Shown here piece by piece: positions 26,519 to 35,774 of a stretch of DNA of 64,000 nucleotides. Origin of the DNA: Flavobacterium reichenbachii (lineage in GTDB: Bacteria > Bacteroidota > Bacteroidia > Flavobacteriales > Flavobacteriaceae); the NCBI RefSeq assembly GCF_002217435.1, contig NZ_MUHF01000003.1, positions 310,001 through 374,000 of the forward strand, written 5' to 3'. A program made the position numbers and the translations under genes. Each line of letters starts with the position of its first letter. Within the stretch, counting starts at the first letter, position 1. The notes under the pieces were generated by a model. The model worked only from the letters and a program-made list of their open reading frames with translations. It had not been told where the DNA came from and ran no database searches.

Positions 26519-27850
26519 TTACAAAATTCCTCTTGATTTTATTTCCAAATATTTATTTATTGCATCCAGAGTCAGATTTTCAGGCTGTGTTAAAACCGAG
26601 TGAATTCCGTATTTCTTAAGTTCGTTTGCGATCAATCGTTTTTCGAACATAAATTTTTCGGCAATTACTTTATCATAGACTTCCTGAATGGTATTCGTTT
26701 TTGAATTGATGATCGAATTCAATTCGGTATTATTAAAGAAAACAACAACCAGCAAATGACTTTTTGCAATTCCTTTTAAATACGGCAATTGACGGTTTAA
26801 TCCGTCCATTGTTTCAAAGTTTGTATATAGAATAATCAAACTTCTCTGGTTGATATTTTTCTTAATATCTACATACAAACGGCTGTAATCGCTTTCGAAG
26901 AAATCGGTTTTGATGCTGTATAATGTCTCCAGGATTTTTTGCATCTGCGAAGCTCTTTTTTCTGCAAAAACTCTGTTTTCAACTTTTTTAGAAAAAGCAA
27001 AAATTCCCGCTTTATCTTGCTTTTTGAGAATAACATTTGATAAAACTAAAGTCGAATTGATTGCATAATCCAACAAACTCAAACCGTCAAACGGCATTTG
27101 CATTACACGTCCCTTATCTATTGCCATGTAAACCGACTGCGATTTTTCGTCTTGAAACTGGTTGACCATCAGCGCATTTTTCTTTGCGGTTGCTTTCCAG
27201 TTTAATGTTCTTAAATCGTCTCCCTGAACATATTCTTTAATTTGTTCAAATTCCATTGTATGTCCAATGCGTCGGATTCTTTTTATTCCGTATTGGAAAA
27301 GATTATTCGAAAAAGCCAGTAAATCATATTTACGAAGCTGTAAATAAGACGGATAAGAAGGAACCATTTTATTCTTATCAAAAATAAATCGTCTCGAAAT
27401 TAATTTTAACGGAGAAGAAACATAGACATTTATAGACCCAAAAAAGTATTCTCCGCGTTCTGTAGGACGCAGATCGTAGCCAAATTCTTTTTGCGAAGAT
27501 GCTTTAATTGTTTTTAAAATCTTAAAATCACGAACCTGAAACTGAAATGGAATTTCGTCTATGATTTTTGCTGAAATTGTAAAAGTATAATGATTTTTTA
27601 TATTGATACTTATTGGATTCAGGTCGCCATTTGAAAGTTTATCCGGAGTTTCTCTAACGGCTTCTATTCCTGTTTTTGTTAAATATAAAAGCAGTAAATC
27701 AAGAACCAAAAATGTACATAAAACCAAAACAATGTACCAAACTGCGTTATAAAGATTCGGAAAAATAAAAGCACAGATAAATAATGCTATAATGCCCAAA
27801 AGCACATAGAAAAAGAAATTATTGAGATATAAACTTTTAATAAACTTCAT
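26519..27850 (-). CDS. DUF58 domain protein
   Basis: A 443-residue protein with two N-terminal membrane segments (FFFYVLLGIIALFICAFIF and AVWYIVLVLCTFLVLDLLLL) and then a long domain ending in the DUF58 signature QGDDLRTLNWKATAKKNALMV, followed by YMAIDKGRVM and a von-Willebrand-A-like region. DUF58 proteins occur next to MoxR AAA ATPases across bacteria and are thought to act with them. It is the last gene of the SpoIIM-DUF4129-DUF4350-MoxR run. Function is unproven. Confidence 0.9.
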   Translation of the reverse strand: MKFIKSLYLNNFFFYVLLGIIALFICAFIFPNLYNAVWYIVLVLCTFLVLDLLLLYLTKTGIEAVRETPDKLSNGDLNPISINIKNHYTFTISAKIIDEIPFQFQVRDFKILKTIKASSQKEFGYDLRPTERGEYFFGSINVYVSSPLKLISRRFIFDKNKMVPSYPSYLQLRKYDLLAFSNNLFQYGIKRIRRIGHTMEFEQIKEYVQGDDLRTLNWKATAKKNALMVNQFQDEKSQSVYMAIDKGRVMQMPFDGLSLLDYAINSTLVLSNVILKKQDKAGIFAFSKKVENRVFAEKRASQMQKILETLYSIKTDFFESDYSRLYVDIKKNINQRSLIILYTNFETMDGLNRQLPYLKGIAKSHLLVVVFFNNTELNSIINSKTNTIQEVYDKVIAEKFMFEKRLIANELKKYGIHSVLTQPENLTLDAINKYLEIKSRGIL

Positions 27851-27940
27851 TTTTTGGTTTCAAGTTTTGGGAGTTTCAAGTTTGCTAAAGGCTTTTCCCG
27901 AAGCATAATTCATTCACAATTAGCAATTCACAATTCATAA

Positions 27941-28954
27941 TTATCTTGGAATTTCGACTGTTTCAATAATCTGCTTAATGATTTCTGAACTTGTAATTCC
28001 TTCCATTTCGCGCTCTGGAGCTACGATAACACGATGTTGTAAAACCGGAATTGCAGCTTCTTTAATGTCTTCGGGCGTAACAAAATCACGTCCTCTAATT
28101 GCAGCAAACCCTTTTGAAGCATTCAAAATCGCGATCGATGCACGTGGTGAAGCTCCTAAATATAAAAATGCATTTTCTCTGGTGTTTACAACGATTCTGG
28201 CAATATATTCTAATAGGTTTTGTTCTACTCTTATTTCTTTTACTAATGCCTGATATTCCTTAATTTCCTGACCAGAAAGAATAGTTTTTACAGCTTCTAG
28301 TTTGCCATGACTCTGCAATAAATGTTCTCTTTGAATGATCAGAACTTCTTCGTTCAATTTAGGATAATCGATTGTAATTTTAAATAAAAAACGATCCAGC
28401 TGAGCTTCCGGCAGACGGTAAGTTCCTTCCTGTTCGATTGGGTTTTGTGTTGCAATGACCAAAAACGGAGTTTCTAATTGATACGCACCTCCATCAATCG
28501 TAATTTGGCGTTCTTCCATAACTTCAAAAAGAGCGGCTTGAGTTTTGGCGGGAGCACGGTTAATCTCGTCAATCAATATTAAATTAGAGAAAATCGGTCC
28601 TTTTTTAAACTCAAATTCAGAGTTTTTCAAATTAAAAATAGAAGTTCCTAAAATATCCGACGGCATTAAGTCTGGCGTAAACTGGATACGGCTGAAACCA
28701 ATATTTAATGTTTTAGAAAGCAGTTTGGCTGTAATGGTTTTGGCAACTCCCGGAACACCTTCCAGCAGAACATGCCCGTTAGATAAAATGGCAACCAACA
28801 GCTGATCAATCATTTTATGCTGTCCTACAATTACCGTTTCCAGTTCTTTTTTGATGGCATTAACATGATCTAAAAGCGGTGTTAGATTTATTCTTGTCTC
28901 AAAATTCACATTTTCATTTGCGGATTCGTTTTCTATTCTATTGATGTCGTCCAT
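27941..28954 (-). CDS. MoxR-family AAA+ ATPase
   Basis: A 337-residue AAA+ ATPase with Walker A GVPGVAKT, Walker B LILIDEINRAPAKTQAA, the MoxR insert MEERQITIDGGAY, sensor 1 VIATQNPIEQEGTYRLPEAQ, the arginine-finger region LDRFLFKI and sensor 2 LGASPRASIAILNASK. MoxR proteins are chaperone-like ATPases that mature or remodel complexes together with VWA/DUF58 partners. The gene lies between the DUF58 and DUF4350 genes on the same strand, which is the standard arrangement. It is cytosolic and probably hexameric. Confidence 0.92.
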   Translation of the reverse strand: MDDINRIENESANENVNFETRINLTPLLDHVNAIKKELETVIVGQHKMIDQLLVAILSNGHVLLEGVPGVAKTITAKLLSKTLNIGFSRIQFTPDLMPSDILGTSIFNLKNSEFEFKKGPIFSNLILIDEINRAPAKTQAALFEVMEERQITIDGGAYQLETPFLVIATQNPIEQEGTYRLPEAQLDRFLFKITIDYPKLNEEVLIIQREHLLQSHGKLEAVKTILSGQEIKEYQALVKEIRVEQNLLEYIARIVVNTRENAFLYLGASPRASIAILNASKGFAAIRGRDFVTPEDIKEAAIPVLQHRVIVAPEREMEGITSSEIIKQIIETVEIPR

Positions 28955-28990
28955 GAGTATGTATGTTTTCTTTTAAATTTTGTTATAATA

Positions 28991-30196
28991 TTAGTGTAAA
29001 ATCTTTTCTATAGCATTATTAATTCTAATTAAATCCTCCTCAAGACTTCCGTGATAGCTGTTTCGGTGTTCGTTAATTAAAAACACAAGTTCTTGAATAT
29101 CAGTTTCGCTTTTGCCTGTTTTATAATGAAGTTTTTTAACAAACTCATCATTTAGACTGGTGGTTTCAATAAGATATTCGGTTCTTATTTTCTCTAAGAA
29201 ATAAATAATTTTTTTATCAATTATATTGCGGTGATCGCCTTCCTGATAATATAAGTTTCCGATTGTTTTTGTAAAATCGACGGTAGAATTTGATAAAGGT
29301 TTTAGAATCGGCACAATTCTTTGTTTGCGTTTTGCATTAAAAAGCGCAAAAATTAATATCCCTATCAAGGAAAGATTTAAAGCAGAGAGCAGTGCCGGCT
29401 GACTGAAAATATAGCGCAGTCGTGATCTCGAAATTTTATCATCATGCTGCGTTTTGGTATACCAGAAAATATCGCCTTTTGGAATATAAGACAAAATACT
29501 CGAGGCATATTCCTGATAATCTGATTTTAGCAAATGGTAATTAGTAAAAACAGCAGGCTGTGTATGAAGATAAAAATATCCCTTTTCATAAGGTACTTTT
29601 ATAAAATTGATGTGTTTTTCTTTTTTAGCATTGTTTTGATACCCCAGAACTATGGTATTAAGAGTGTCTATTTTAGAAAAATAATCTTCAAGGCCAGAAT
29701 CAAAAACATATTTTTTTGAATTTACTTTTTTATTAGCCATCCACAGCGAGGTCTTTTTACTGGGAACAAATGTTGTTTTTGATTGTATTTTCAGACTGTC
29801 TAATAATGCTTTAGGAAATTGTCTCATACTTAAAAAAGCATTATTTCCGTGCGATACAAAATACATAATTTCTTCTACAGACTGATCGTCTATAATATTG
29901 ACATCTGAAATGTTAAAAAAAGTTCCTTTTATGTTATAGCCTTCGGTTACAGAATCTCCAACAAATTTAGAATCTAAAAATTCATAAGGCGTTAAGGTTT
30001 CTATTTTTTCAATTTTCTTGTTTTTAAAAATTTCCTTAGACTCCTGATCCAGAACATATAAACCAAACGGAATTTTATCTCGAAGAGAAAAAGTCGGCGT
30101 CCAGTCGATCTGTTTTGGAGTGTTACGGTCTGTTATTATGATTAAGGCTAAAACAAAAACCAGAATACCAATGTATATTTTAATGCTTTTATTCAT
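28991..30196 (-). CDS. DUF4350 domain membrane protein
   Basis: From the ATG at 30196 (a TTG two codons upstream is less likely) the protein has 401 residues. An N-terminal membrane helix (IYIGILVFVLALIIIT) is followed by a periplasmic DUF4350 domain with DKIPFGLYVLDQESKEIF and VSHGNNAFLSMRQFPK, then a second helix (LLSALNLSLIGILIFALFNA) and a cytosolic tail rich in charged residues. The start overlaps the DUF4129 stop by 8 bp. Its place beside MoxR and DUF58 fits the known module, although its function is unknown. Confidence 0.85.
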   Translation of the reverse strand: MNKSIKIYIGILVFVLALIIITDRNTPKQIDWTPTFSLRDKIPFGLYVLDQESKEIFKNKKIEKIETLTPYEFLDSKFVGDSVTEGYNIKGTFFNISDVNIIDDQSVEEIMYFVSHGNNAFLSMRQFPKALLDSLKIQSKTTFVPSKKTSLWMANKKVNSKKYVFDSGLEDYFSKIDTLNTIVLGYQNNAKKEKHINFIKVPYEKGYFYLHTQPAVFTNYHLLKSDYQEYASSILSYIPKGDIFWYTKTQHDDKISRSRLRYIFSQPALLSALNLSLIGILIFALFNAKRKQRIVPILKPLSNSTVDFTKTIGNLYYQEGDHRNIIDKKIIYFLEKIRTEYLIETTSLNDEFVKKLHYKTGKSETDIQELVFLINEHRNSYHGSLEEDLIRINNAIEKILH

Positions 30197-30959
30197 TACC
30201 AAAGGTTTTTATAGAATTCTTAAATCTATTTTCGGCTTTTTTAAACATATTCTCGTCAATTTCAAATTCGCCGTACCAGATATAATTGTACAAATAAGAC
30301 AGATAAGTAAAATCTTCTTTGTGATCAGGACGTTGGAGTTCGTATAAATAATCAGAATTTGTTTTTTCGATATCCCATTCGATATATCGGTTTTGTGCCA
30401 TAACCTTCAGCAACCAAAGATAATAGTATCGTACAGCGGCTCTTTTTTCTCCCGCTTGTATGCTTTCTTTAATTAATTTCTCAAAATCTAAAAGGTGAAT
30501 ATTCTTTTCGATATCAGAATAATTGATGTTTCTTTTGTTTGAGTTTTTTCCAAAAATCCATTGACCTTCTTTGTTAATCAAGGCTTTTGCAATAAAATAA
30601 ATTACAAAAATAATAACCAAAACGGCTATTGTCTTGATTAAAATGTCGACTAAATTAAGAGAACTTTGTTCGGTACCGCTTAATAAGTTTTGCAGCAAAC
30701 TTGCGAGCCATTCTTTAAAATGATCCCACATACTTTTTTCGGGTGCTTTGTATTCATATACAAAGTCTGAATCTGTATATTTTTTCTTGAAATTTTTAGC
30801 AAAATGTACCTGTTCAACAGCAGCTGAATCAATTTTAATATCCTTTTCGGTGTATTTTACTGCATCAATTTTTGGCGGTTCTTCGCGAACAATTGTGTCT
30901 TGCGCATTAGAAATACCAAAACAGAAAAGAAAAATTAAAAAGAAAAAAAATCTATTCAT
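30189..30959 (-). CDS. DUF4129 domain membrane protein
   Basis: A 256-residue protein with signal peptide (MNRFFFFLIFLFCFGISNAQ), a periplasmic region, one membrane helix (IKTIAVLVIIFVIYFIAKAL) and a cytosolic C-terminus containing AAVRYYYLWLLKVMAQ and TNSDYLYEL, the DUF4129 signature. It overlaps the upstream multi-pass gene by 8 bp and the downstream DUF4350 gene by 8 bp, so translation is coupled across the run. DUF4129 is often found fused to or beside transglutaminase-like proteins; none is seen here. Confidence 0.85.
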   Translation of the reverse strand: MNRFFFFLIFLFCFGISNAQDTIVREEPPKIDAVKYTEKDIKIDSAAVEQVHFAKNFKKKYTDSDFVYEYKAPEKSMWDHFKEWLASLLQNLLSGTEQSSLNLVDILIKTIAVLVIIFVIYFIAKALINKEGQWIFGKNSNKRNINYSDIEKNIHLLDFEKLIKESIQAGEKRAAVRYYYLWLLKVMAQNRYIEWDIEKTNSDYLYELQRPDHKEDFTYLSYLYNYIWYGEFEIDENMFKKAENRFKNSIKTFGNE

Positions 30960-31911
30960 TCTGGTCTCCTATTAAATCAATTGCAGCGTTTGGCATTTTG
31001 TTTTCTGAATCTAAACTATAATATAGAATCCCCTGATTGATAATAATAATATTGCTAAAAAGATGTCCTAGAACCATCAATAAAACAACTACGATTGTAA
31101 TACAGCCAATTAACAGGGCAGAAGGATGAAAAGGTTTAGTATCATCAAAACCAGAGCCTCCAATTTGGGTTGCTAGAAATACAAATATTCCAACAAAATA
31201 AAAAAACATGGTTATAGATCCCTGGATAAACTGAATCATAATCATTACAATAAGAGTTGTACCAATGGTGTTCCAGAAATCTTGTTTTACCAAATAATAA
31301 GCGTGATTTAGAGATTCAAAAAAACCTCTGTCATCATCTGTCAAATAAACGTAAAGACTAAAATTAATCCAGGTAAAAACAGCCGGTAAGGTGATCAGTA
31401 AAATAGGAATTCCAATGATAATAAAGCAAAGTAAGATGTTTAAAATTAAGATTATAAGAATAACAGGAAGTACAATAAAAATAAAACCAATAGAGAATTT
31501 TAATATTCTCCATAAGTTTTGACTAAAGCTCGAAATAATATCTTCTAATGTAAAGTCATTAGTATTTTTTCTGCCTATTATCTTTAAATATAAAACGGGA
31601 TAAGCATAATTAAACAAGGACGAAACGATCATAACGAGAACAAAAACAGCGATGCAGATTCCAAAAAGCATATTGTTGTTGTCAAAATAGGGTAAAAGAT
31701 TATTTACCGGATCATTTTGAGCATTTTTGGCGTTAGCAGCGGCTTCAAGATTAATTTTAAGAAAAAAGAAAATTAATACAGCCATGATCAATAAAAAAGC
31801 TCCATTGATGACAAAGAAGATCTTAAAAAAGTGCTTTCCAAAATTTTTAAGAAATTTGAAAGAATCTGCGATGTAATCACCTAATTCTCTTTTTTTGTAA
31901 AGTTCAAACAT
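30952..31911 (-). CDS. Multi-pass membrane protein of the MoxR/SpoIIM module
   Basis: A protein of 319 residues from the ATG at 31911, which overlaps the SpoIIM stop as TAATG; an upstream Met at 32010 lies inside the SpoIIM frame and is rejected. It has about five or six membrane helices, such as FKIFFVINGAFLLIMAVLIFF and WRILKFSIGFIFIVLPVILI, and a Glu/Lys-rich N-terminus (ELYKKRELGDYIADSFKFLK). No named domain is recognised with certainty. Its fixed position between SpoIIM and DUF4129 suggests a structural role in the module. Confidence 0.75.
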   Translation of the reverse strand: MFELYKKRELGDYIADSFKFLKNFGKHFFKIFFVINGAFLLIMAVLIFFFLKINLEAAANAKNAQNDPVNNLLPYFDNNNMLFGICIAVFVLVMIVSSLFNYAYPVLYLKIIGRKNTNDFTLEDIISSFSQNLWRILKFSIGFIFIVLPVILIILILNILLCFIIIGIPILLITLPAVFTWINFSLYVYLTDDDRGFFESLNHAYYLVKQDFWNTIGTTLIVMIMIQFIQGSITMFFYFVGIFVFLATQIGGSGFDDTKPFHPSALLIGCITIVVVLLMVLGHLFSNIIIINQGILYYSLDSENKMPNAAIDLIGDQNE

Positions 31912-32876
31912 TATAATGAAGTTATTTTTTTGTGGACAATAAAAGGATAAACGATATAATAAAATGAAATTACGGCTAATGTAAATAAAATAATAAAGCT
32001 GCTCAGCCAATTGGGCATATCAATAGAATAGCGCGTAATAAAACCTTCAAGAAAACCTGCACTTATGGTAAAAGGAAATGTACTCAGGAATATTTTGAAG
32101 CTGTTCTTAAAACCTATTTTAAAAGAATTTAATCTCGAAAAAGTCTTAGGAAAAAGTATAGAAGCGCCCAGGATAAACCCAGCCATAGCTTCAATAACAA
32201 TGGCAAAAATTTCCATAGAACCATGAATCCAGATACTTCTCACACTTTTCCAGAAAACACCGTTGTCGTAACAAAAATATTGAAAAGATCCCAGCATGAT
32301 GGAGTTTTCCATAAAAATGTAAAAGGTTCCGATTCCGAAAAAAATGCCGTAAATATAACATTTTGCGCCTACCAGAAGATTATTAAAAGTAATGCCTACA
32401 AAACTTCCCCAGTTTGATCCTGAGCTGTAAACGGCCATCGGATTTCCTTTTTTAACGTTTTCCAAAGTCATGTTTACATAATTATCTCCCATGACCAGAC
32501 GTACAAAATCAGGATCGTTTTTTGCCGAGATTACACCAATGGCAACGGTTACAAAAAATAAAATAAAAGCATACATCAAATATCTTTTGTACTCATAAAC
32601 CAGAAGCGGAATTTCTGTTTTGAAAAACTCTGCAATTCTGTTTTTTTCAGTTCGTTTGGTTTTGTAAATCTTCTGATAAATCTGCGATGCAAGGTGATTT
32701 AAATAAACCACAGTTTTACTTTTTGGGTAATAAGTTTGTGCATACGACAAATCATTCATCATTTGAATGTACAAATTAGCTAACTCATCAGGATTTTTTT
32801 TAGCTTTACCAAAAATAGCTAGCTCAAATTCCAGCCATTTTTCTTTATTTTGTTTTATAAAAGCGATTTCTCTCAT
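31911..32876 (-). CDS. SpoIIM family membrane protein
   Basis: A 321-residue protein with a basic cytosolic N-terminus (FIKQNKEKWLEFELAIFGKA) and five or more membrane helices. The SpoIIM/DUF95 signature is SIWIHGSMEIFAIVIEAMAG followed by later ISAGFLEGFITRY, in which the HG..E motif is conserved. SpoIIM was first known from engulfment in Bacillus sporulation, but the family is widespread in non-sporulators beside RDD proteins. The start lies only 20 bp from the divergent RDD gene. Confidence 0.9.
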   Translation of the reverse strand: MREIAFIKQNKEKWLEFELAIFGKAKKNPDELANLYIQMMNDLSYAQTYYPKSKTVVYLNHLASQIYQKIYKTKRTEKNRIAEFFKTEIPLLVYEYKRYLMYAFILFFVTVAIGVISAKNDPDFVRLVMGDNYVNMTLENVKKGNPMAVYSSGSNWGSFVGITFNNLLVGAKCYIYGIFFGIGTFYIFMENSIMLGSFQYFCYDNGVFWKSVRSIWIHGSMEIFAIVIEAMAGFILGASILFPKTFSRLNSFKIGFKNSFKIFLSTFPFTISAGFLEGFITRYSIDMPNWLSSFIILFTLAVISFYYIVYPFIVHKKITSL

Positions 32877-32896
32877 TGCAGGCTAAAGTATAAAAT

Positions 32897-33640
32897 ATGT
32901 CAGAATTATCTATTACCACAACACAAAATGTTAAAATAAATTTTATAGCAGCTTCTATTGGGGAGCGATTGGGATCATATTTTATTGATTTGTTCATTAA
33001 GGTTTCTTATATGATAGCCATTTCGTTATTGTTTTTCTATGGACTTAATTTTGACAAATTATTCAATACCCTTGATACATGGTCTTGTGCGGCTATTTGT
33101 ATCATGATTTATTTTCCAGCCATTATTTATTCGATCACACTCGAAAGCATTTTTGAAGGGCAGACAATCGGAAAAAAAATAGTCAAAATAAAAGTCGTAA
33201 AAATTGATGGTTACCAAGCCGGTTTTGGCGATTATTTAATACGATGGTTTTTTAGGCTAATTGATTTTTTCATGCTTTACGGACTTGTCGCCTTAATTTC
33301 AGTTGTATCCAGCAAAAAAGCACAGCGCATTGGCGATATGGCCGCAGGAACTGCCGTTATTACTTTAAAAAACAAAATTAACATCAGCCATACCATTCTG
33401 GAAGAAATTGGCGATGCCTATGTTCCGACTTATCCTTTGGTAATAAAATTATCAGATAATGACATGAGAATCATTAAAGAAACATTTCAAAAAGCAGAAG
33501 CAAAAAATGATCACGAAATCATTTATAAGCTAGTTGCAAAAATTGAAAGTGTGACCGGAATCAAAAATCAATCAGGCAATAACAGCGATTTTCTTAGAGT
33601 GGTTTTAAAAGATTATAATTTCTACACCCAGAATATGTAA
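32897..33640 (+). CDS. RDD family membrane protein
   Basis: A 247-residue protein with two clear membrane helices near the N-terminus and the RDD signature residues in GERLGSYFIDLFIKVSYM (Arg/Asp pair), then GQTIGKKIVKIKVV and the conserved RIGDMAAGTAVI. A cytosolic C-terminal tail follows, containing KETFQKAEAKNDHEIIYKLV. RDD proteins commonly pair with SpoIIM. The gene diverges from SpoIIM across 20 bp and is followed 34 bp later by a small membrane protein. Transport has been proposed for some members; function here is unknown. Confidence 0.9.
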   Translation: MSELSITTTQNVKINFIAASIGERLGSYFIDLFIKVSYMIAISLLFFYGLNFDKLFNTLDTWSCAAICIMIYFPAIIYSITLESIFEGQTIGKKIVKIKVVKIDGYQAGFGDYLIRWFFRLIDFFMLYGLVALISVVSSKKAQRIGDMAAGTAVITLKNKINISHTILEEIGDAYVPTYPLVIKLSDNDMRIIKETFQKAEAKNDHEIIYKLVAKIESVTGIKNQSGNNSDFLRVVLKDYNFYTQNM

Positions 33641-33674
33641 TTTTAAAAAATACTTTTAAAGAATAAATAGACGA

Positions 33675-34085
33675 ATGGAAAAATTCAGACCAAAAATTAA
33701 TTTACTATTTGTACTTACTTTAAGTGTCATTTTTGGGTTGATACTGGCAGGACTATTTTACAATAAAAACTGGATTGGTTTTTCTTTTATACTTTTTGCA
33801 ATCGGCATCTTTATTTTGATGTTTTGGACAACTTATTATATAATTGAAGATCAAAAACTGAAGATCAAATTTTGTTTTTTGTATAATTTTTCAATTGAAA
33901 TCCAAAATATTAAAAAGATTTCCCAAATGTTGATCCATGCAAATTTACCTGCCTTTTCCTATATAAAACTTGAGATTTTCTACAACAAATTTGATAGGAT
34001 CCTAATTGCGCCAAAAGACGAAACAAGATTTATTGAAGCTGTAAAAAGAATAAATCCAGAAATAGAAATAGAATCCAGGATTTAA
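33675..34085 (+). CDS. Small PH-domain-like membrane protein
   Basis: A 136-residue protein with two adjacent N-terminal helices (INLLFVLTLSVIFGLILAGLF and GFSFILFAIGIFILMFW), then a soluble C-terminal part (YYIIEDQKLKIKFCFLYNFSIEIQNIKKI) that has the strand pattern of a bacterial PH domain (bPH). It lies 34 bp downstream of the RDD gene and is probably co-transcribed. Function unknown. Confidence 0.6.
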   Translation: MEKFRPKINLLFVLTLSVIFGLILAGLFYNKNWIGFSFILFAIGIFILMFWTTYYIIEDQKLKIKFCFLYNFSIEIQNIKKISQMLIHANLPAFSYIKLEIFYNKFDRILIAPKDETRFIEAVKRINPEIEIESRI

Positions 34086-34133
34086 GAATTAACTCTCAAG
34101 AATAAAAAAATAATTGCAGACTGCTGATAAAAT

Positions 34134-34160
34134 CTTTGCACCTTTGCACCTTTGAATCTT
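34134..34160. repeat. CTTTGCACC direct repeat before the TRIC-like gene
   Basis: The sequence contains two tandem copies of CTTTGCAC followed by CTTTGAATCTT. A close relative, with CTTTGCACCTTTGTAACTTTGCAC, lies at 50701-50725. Both end 16 bases before the start codon of a gene. These are short repeated leader-type elements and may contribute TTTG boxes. Confidence 0.5.
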
Positions 34161-34175
34161 ACAACCTAAAAAAGA

Positions 34176-34778
34176 ATGTTCCACTTATTAGATATTATTG
34201 GTACTATGGCTTTTGCAATGTCCGGAGCATTAACGGCAATGCATAAAAAACTAGATCCGTTTGGTGTTTTTATAATTGCTTTTGTTACAGCAGTTGGCGG
34301 CGGTACACTTCGTGATATATTAATAGGAAGAACTCCGGTTGGCTGGATGCTTGATCTGCAATACGTTTATGTTATTATTTTAGGATTTGGACTTGCCATT
34401 CTTTTTAGAAAAAAATTTGATAAACTACGCACATCGTTATTTTTATTTGATACGATCGGGCTTGGGGTTTTTACATTAATAGGTCTCGAAAAAGGAATTT
34501 CTATAGGACTTCATCCCATTATCTGTGTTGCTTTGGGAACCATGACAGCCTGTTTTGGTGGTGTAACACGTGATATTTTGTGCAATGAGATTCCGACTAT
34601 TTTTAGAAGAGAAATCTACGCTACAATCTGCATTTTTGGCGGGATTGTTTTTTTTGTTCTTAAAAAATTAAACTTAAATAATGATGTTTTATATCTAGTC
34701 ACTTCTTTGATAATTATTTCGATACGACTGCTGGCCGTAAAATACAAATGGCACCTGAAAGCATTTGATCACAAATAA
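34176..34778 (+). CDS. TRIC-type (UPF0126) trimeric cation channel family protein
   Basis: A 200-residue protein with seven hydrophobic segments arranged as two similar three-helix repeats: FAMSGALTAMHKKLDPFGVF followed by VTAVGGGTLRDILIGRTP, and later VALGTMTACFGGVTRDIL with CNEIPTIFRREIY. The paired GG(G/V)T(L/R)RD motifs are the hallmark of the UPF0126/YicG family, structurally the same as animal TRIC channels, and indicate potassium-selective pores. It has its own short leader with repeated CTTTGCACC. Neighbours are unrelated. Confidence 0.88.
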   Translation: MFHLLDIIGTMAFAMSGALTAMHKKLDPFGVFIIAFVTAVGGGTLRDILIGRTPVGWMLDLQYVYVIILGFGLAILFRKKFDKLRTSLFLFDTIGLGVFTLIGLEKGISIGLHPIICVALGTMTACFGGVTRDILCNEIPTIFRREIYATICIFGGIVFFVLKKLNLNNDVLYLVTSLIIISIRLLAVKYKWHLKAFDHK

Positions 34779-34823
34779 AATTTTAAAAATTACAACGAAG
34801 AATTTATTAAAATTGAAAGAGAA

Positions 34824-35774
34824 ATGACAGTATATACTATAAAGAAATACGATTATAACGATTACACGATTTGGAATGATTTTATCTCAAAAGCCAAAAA
34901 TGCGACGTTTTTATTTCAACGTGACTTTATGGAATATCACAAAGATCGATTTGAAGATTTTTCGATTTTGGTATATGAAAATCAAAAACTTACAGCCGTT
35001 TTACCAGCCAATAAAAAAGAGAATTCTGTTTATTCGCACCAGGGACTTACGTACGGAGGTTTGGTTTTTTCATCTAAATTAAAAGCTGAAAAAATAGAAT
35101 TAATACTGGATCAGATTTTATTTTTTTTGAAAGAAAATCAAATAGAAAACTTTTACTATAAACCAGTTCCAAATTTTTATTTTCCTATGGGAAACAATGA
35201 AACAGATTTCTTTTTATTCAAAAGAGGTGCTGTTTTAGAGCGTAAAGAAATGAATTTAGCCGTAAATCTTTCTGTACCTTTATCAATATCAAAAAGTAAG
35301 TTAAAGCACTTTAGAAGAATTGAAAAAATACACTTAGATATTATCGAAGAACAAAATTTTAATCCTTTTTGGGAGCAGATTTTAGAGGTTAGACTCGCGT
35401 CAAAATTTAATGTAAAACCTGTTCATACAAAAGAAGAAATCGCACTGCTGAAGCAAAAATTTCCAGAAAATATAAAACAGTATTCTGTTTATCAGGAAGA
35501 TAAAATTATAGCCGGAATAACCATTTTTGAAACTCAAAATGTGGTAAAATCGCAATACGGAGCAACATCTCAAAATGGAGAAAAAGTAAGAGCTTTGGAT
35601 TTTTTATTCATTAGTTTGATAGAAAAATACAAACGCGAGGGAAAGCTTTTTTTTGATATGGGAATTGTAAACGAAGATGATGAAAAAGGTTATAATCCGG
35701 GACTTATAATGCAAAAAGAAGAATTAGGATGTACAGTTTACAGTCAGGATTTTTATAAAATTAGTTTAAAATGA
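34824..35774 (+). CDS. GNAT/FemAB-like acyltransferase in polysaccharide cluster
   Basis: A 316-residue protein without a signal peptide. The strand-helix pattern beginning [27 protein letters not shown] and later [20 protein letters not shown] matches the FemAB/GNAT fold used for peptidyl or acyl transfer to sugar amines. Its last codons overlap the start of the aminotransferase gene (ATGA, 35771-35774). I infer that it N-acylates the amino-sugar made by that aminotransferase, but the substrate is not shown by sequence. Confidence 0.65.
   Translation: MTVYTIKKYDYNDYTIWNDFISKAKNATFLFQRDFMEYHKDRFEDFSILVYENQKLTAVLPANKKENSVYSHQGLTYGGLVFSSKLKAEKIELILDQILFFLKENQIENFYYKPVPNFYFPMGNNETDFFLFKRGAVLERKEMNLAVNLSVPLSISKSKLKHFRRIEKIHLDIIEEQNFNPFWEQILEVRLASKFNVKPVHTKEEIALLKQKFPENIKQYSVYQEDKIIAGITIFETQNVVKSQYGATSQNGEKVRALDFLFISLIEKYKREGKLFFDMGIVNEDDEKGYNPGLIMQKEELGCTVYSQDFYKISLK

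Noticed and set aside
27851..27940. AATTCACAATTCA-like repeats between MoxR and DUF58 genes
   Set aside because: Low-complexity, AT-rich and too degenerate to define a unit.
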